The notes beneath the pieces were generated by a model that worked only from the letters and a program-made list of their open reading frames with translations, was not told where the DNA came from and ran no database searches. From Thermoleophilia bacterium (GTDB lineage: Bacteria > Actinomycetota > Thermoleophilia > RBG-16-64-13), in assembly GCA_016929985.1 (NCBI GenBank), contig JAFGIH010000790.1:1-7589 (forward strand): 7,589 nucleotides of DNA, read 5' to 3'. The position numbers were made by a program, and so were the translations under genes. Shown one piece after another: positions 6,684 through 7,589 of the stretch (its first letter is position 1; each line of letters begins with the position of its first letter).

Positions 6684-7166
6684 TCACGCCCGGTTCGACG
6701 CCAACGCCAGCCCGCCGGCCGCCAACAGCATCGCCCCGGGGATGAGCCAGGTCTGCCCTAAGACGAACCCCACGATGCCGCAGAACAGCAGCAGGAAGGC
6801 GGCTACCCCACGCGAACGGGGAGCCAGAACGCCACCGATGATGCCAAGCACGCCGAGCACCAACCCGATCACGAGACCCACCTCGGGCTCCCCCAAGTTG
6901 GTGCCGTACATCGACCAGTTGATGTCGTTGGGGAACCGGTAGGTCAGATACGGCGCCAACCCTCCCCAGATGACACCCAGGATGCCGCCGCCGATCCCCA
7001 GGCCGTATGCAGCGAGCGATCCGCGTCCCGCTCCCGGCCCGGCCAGAGCCTGAGGGGGTGGACCGTACCCGGCCTGACGTGGCGGCATCGCCGCGTCGGC
7101 GCCGCAATGCGGACAGAACCGCGTTCCGTCCGCCATCTGCCCCCCACATGATCTGCAGATAGCCAT
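6684..7166 (-). CDS. Zinc-ribbon protein with four transmembrane helices
   Basis: This 160-residue protein starts at ATG 7166, supported by GGAGG just upstream; an in-frame ATG at 7217 lacks such a site and adds 17 residues not resembling the family. Residues 4-21 form a zinc ribbon, CRSCGG...FCPHCG (Cys4, Cys7, Cys18, Cys21; CxxC-x10-CxxC). A Pro/Gly/Ala-rich linker (about 27-49) follows, and then about four hydrophobic helices (51-76, 95-115, 119-137, 139-156). The loop before helix 2 (about 77-94, RFPNDINWSMYGTNLGEPE) is polar and probably exposed outside. The fold resembles small multi-helix proteins with an N-terminal zinc ribbon that are common in Gram-positive genomes; I cannot name the membrane family. 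It is the first gene of the operon with the TPM and pspA genes, separated by 11 bases from the next. It may sense or recruit for that module, but this is inference. Confidence 0.85.
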   Translation of the reverse strand: MAICRSCGGQMADGTRFCPHCGADAAMPPRQAGYGPPPQALAGPGAGRGSLAAYGLGIGGGILGVIWGGLAPYLTYRFPNDINWSMYGTNLGEPEVGLVIGLVLGVLGIIGGVLAPRSRGVAAFLLLFCGIVGFVLGQTWLIPGAMLLAAGGLALASNRA

Positions 7167-7312
7167 GGTCCCTCCACCTTGGTGTCGCTCCAGATGCACA
7201 ACGTGCTGCACCTCCACTCTATTACCATTCGGGGTCTACTTCCACACATGCCGACCGGCGCGCGGTCCTGTGGCACAATGACGCTAACGCGAACGGAACT
7301 ATGGGAGATGAA
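7167..7312. promoter_or_regulatory. Divergent promoter region, pspA operon and PLP enzyme gene
   Basis: This short gap separates the leftward zinc-ribbon/TPM/pspA operon from the rightward PLP-enzyme gene. For the leftward operon, minus-strand TAATAG at plus positions 7219-7224, preceded by TG and one base, could be an extended -10, about 45 bases before the start codon. For the rightward gene, CACAAT at 7274-7279, also preceded by TG and one base, is a possible extended -10. Neither has a good -35. I see no riboswitch-like or terminator structure. Confidence 0.3.
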
Positions 7313-7589
7313 GTGAAGAAATCGCGCTCTCTGAACGAAACGCACCCCGCGAACGAACCAGGTGCCGTGGGTGTTAAGACGGCAGCCATCCATGCAGGCA
7401 CCCCCGCCAACGCGGTGACCGGCGCGGCGGCTCCCGATATCGTCATGTCGACGACCTTCGTCATCGATCCGAGCATCGCTTTCTCGGCGGATGAGATGAC
7501 CGAAGAGACCCCCTTCGTCTACACGCGCTGGGGTAATCCCACCGTGGCTCAGCTCGAGCGCAAGCTCGCGGTGCTCGAAGGCGCCGAGG
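7313..7589 (+). CDS. Cys/Met-metabolism PLP-dependent enzyme, partial (cystathionine gamma-synthase/methionine gamma-lyase family)
   Basis: Only the first 92 or so codons are present; the gene continues past the right edge. The visible part is typical of the N-terminus of this trans-sulfuration family: TAAIHAGTP, then APDIVMSTTFVID, then FVYTRWGNPTVAQLERKLAV and LEGAE. The Tyr-x-Arg and NPT segment normally helps hold the pyridoxal phosphate of the neighbouring subunit. The catalytic lysine lies beyond the window. I prefer GTG at 7313 because GGGAG lies 5 bases upstream; an in-frame ATG at 7301 would add four residues but has a weak ribosome site. The family interconverts cysteine, homocysteine and methionine intermediates or degrades sulfur amino acids in the cytoplasm. 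Which reaction applies cannot be decided from this fragment. It is transcribed away from the pspA operon and seems functionally unrelated. Confidence 0.9.
   Translation, partial: MKKSRSLNETHPANEPGAVGVKTAAIHAGTPANAVTGAAAPDIVMSTTFVIDPSIAFSADEMTEETPFVYTRWGNPTVAQLERKLAVLEGAE

Noticed and set aside
6673..7149. Upstream extension of the TPM reading frame to an ATG at 7149
   Set aside because: This stretch overlaps nearly all of the zinc-ribbon gene in another frame, translates to Arg/Gly-rich low-complexity sequence, and comes before a clear signal peptide and an AGGAG-TTG start.
7253..7267. Small inverted repeat GACCG/CGGTC between the divergent genes
   Set aside because: A 5-bp stem in GC-rich DNA is expected by chance and has no supporting context.

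Overview
The window looks like high-GC bacterial chromosome, most plausibly from an Actinomycetota-like organism. That is an inference from GC-rich codon usage, frequent GTG/TTG starts, an ECF sigma factor followed directly by a membrane partner gene, an S-layer-homology (SLH) protein and a PspA/TPM gene pair. Nothing here fixes the genus. I see no tRNA, rRNA, CRISPR array, insertion sequence or phage gene. The theme is the cell envelope: a sigma factor with a likely anti-sigma factor, an S-layer-type surface protein, a small membrane redox pair and a membrane-stress module.

Layout: (1) Bases 1-787, minus strand: an ECF sigma-70 factor whose stop overlaps the start of a membrane protein that runs off the left edge and is probably its anti-sigma factor. 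(2) Bases 788-986: a divergent control region holding a perfect 9-bp inverted repeat and three GGAAC motifs, which resemble ECF -35 elements. (3) Bases 987-3699, plus strand: three closely spaced genes. They encode an exported protein with three Ig-like (Big_5) repeats and three SLH repeats, a lipoprotein with a cytochrome-b5-like domain, and a six-helix membrane protein with the four-histidine pattern of ferric-reductase-type b cytochromes. (4) Bases 3702-3732: a strong GC hairpin between convergent operons. (5) Bases 3757-7166, minus strand: a three-gene operon encoding a zinc-ribbon four-helix membrane protein, a 723-residue TPM-domain protein with a long coiled coil and glycine-rich tail, and a PspA/IM30 protein. 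(6) Bases 7167-7312: a short divergent intergenic region. (7) From about 7313, plus strand: the start of a Cys/Met-metabolism PLP enzyme (cystathionine gamma-synthase / methionine gamma-lyase family), cut by the right edge.

How they may work together (inference): the sigma/anti-sigma pair could sense envelope state and act on the divergent operon. Within that operon the cytochrome-b5-like lipoprotein and the diheme membrane protein could pass electrons across or along the membrane. The PspA operon probably protects membrane integrity, with the TPM protein linking an extracytoplasmic domain to a long cytoplasmic coiled coil. The most interesting items are the lipoprotein/membrane cytochrome pair, whose b5-like domain seems to lack one usual heme ligand, the zinc-ribbon/TPM/PspA operon, and the inverted repeat between the sigma gene and the surface/redox operon.
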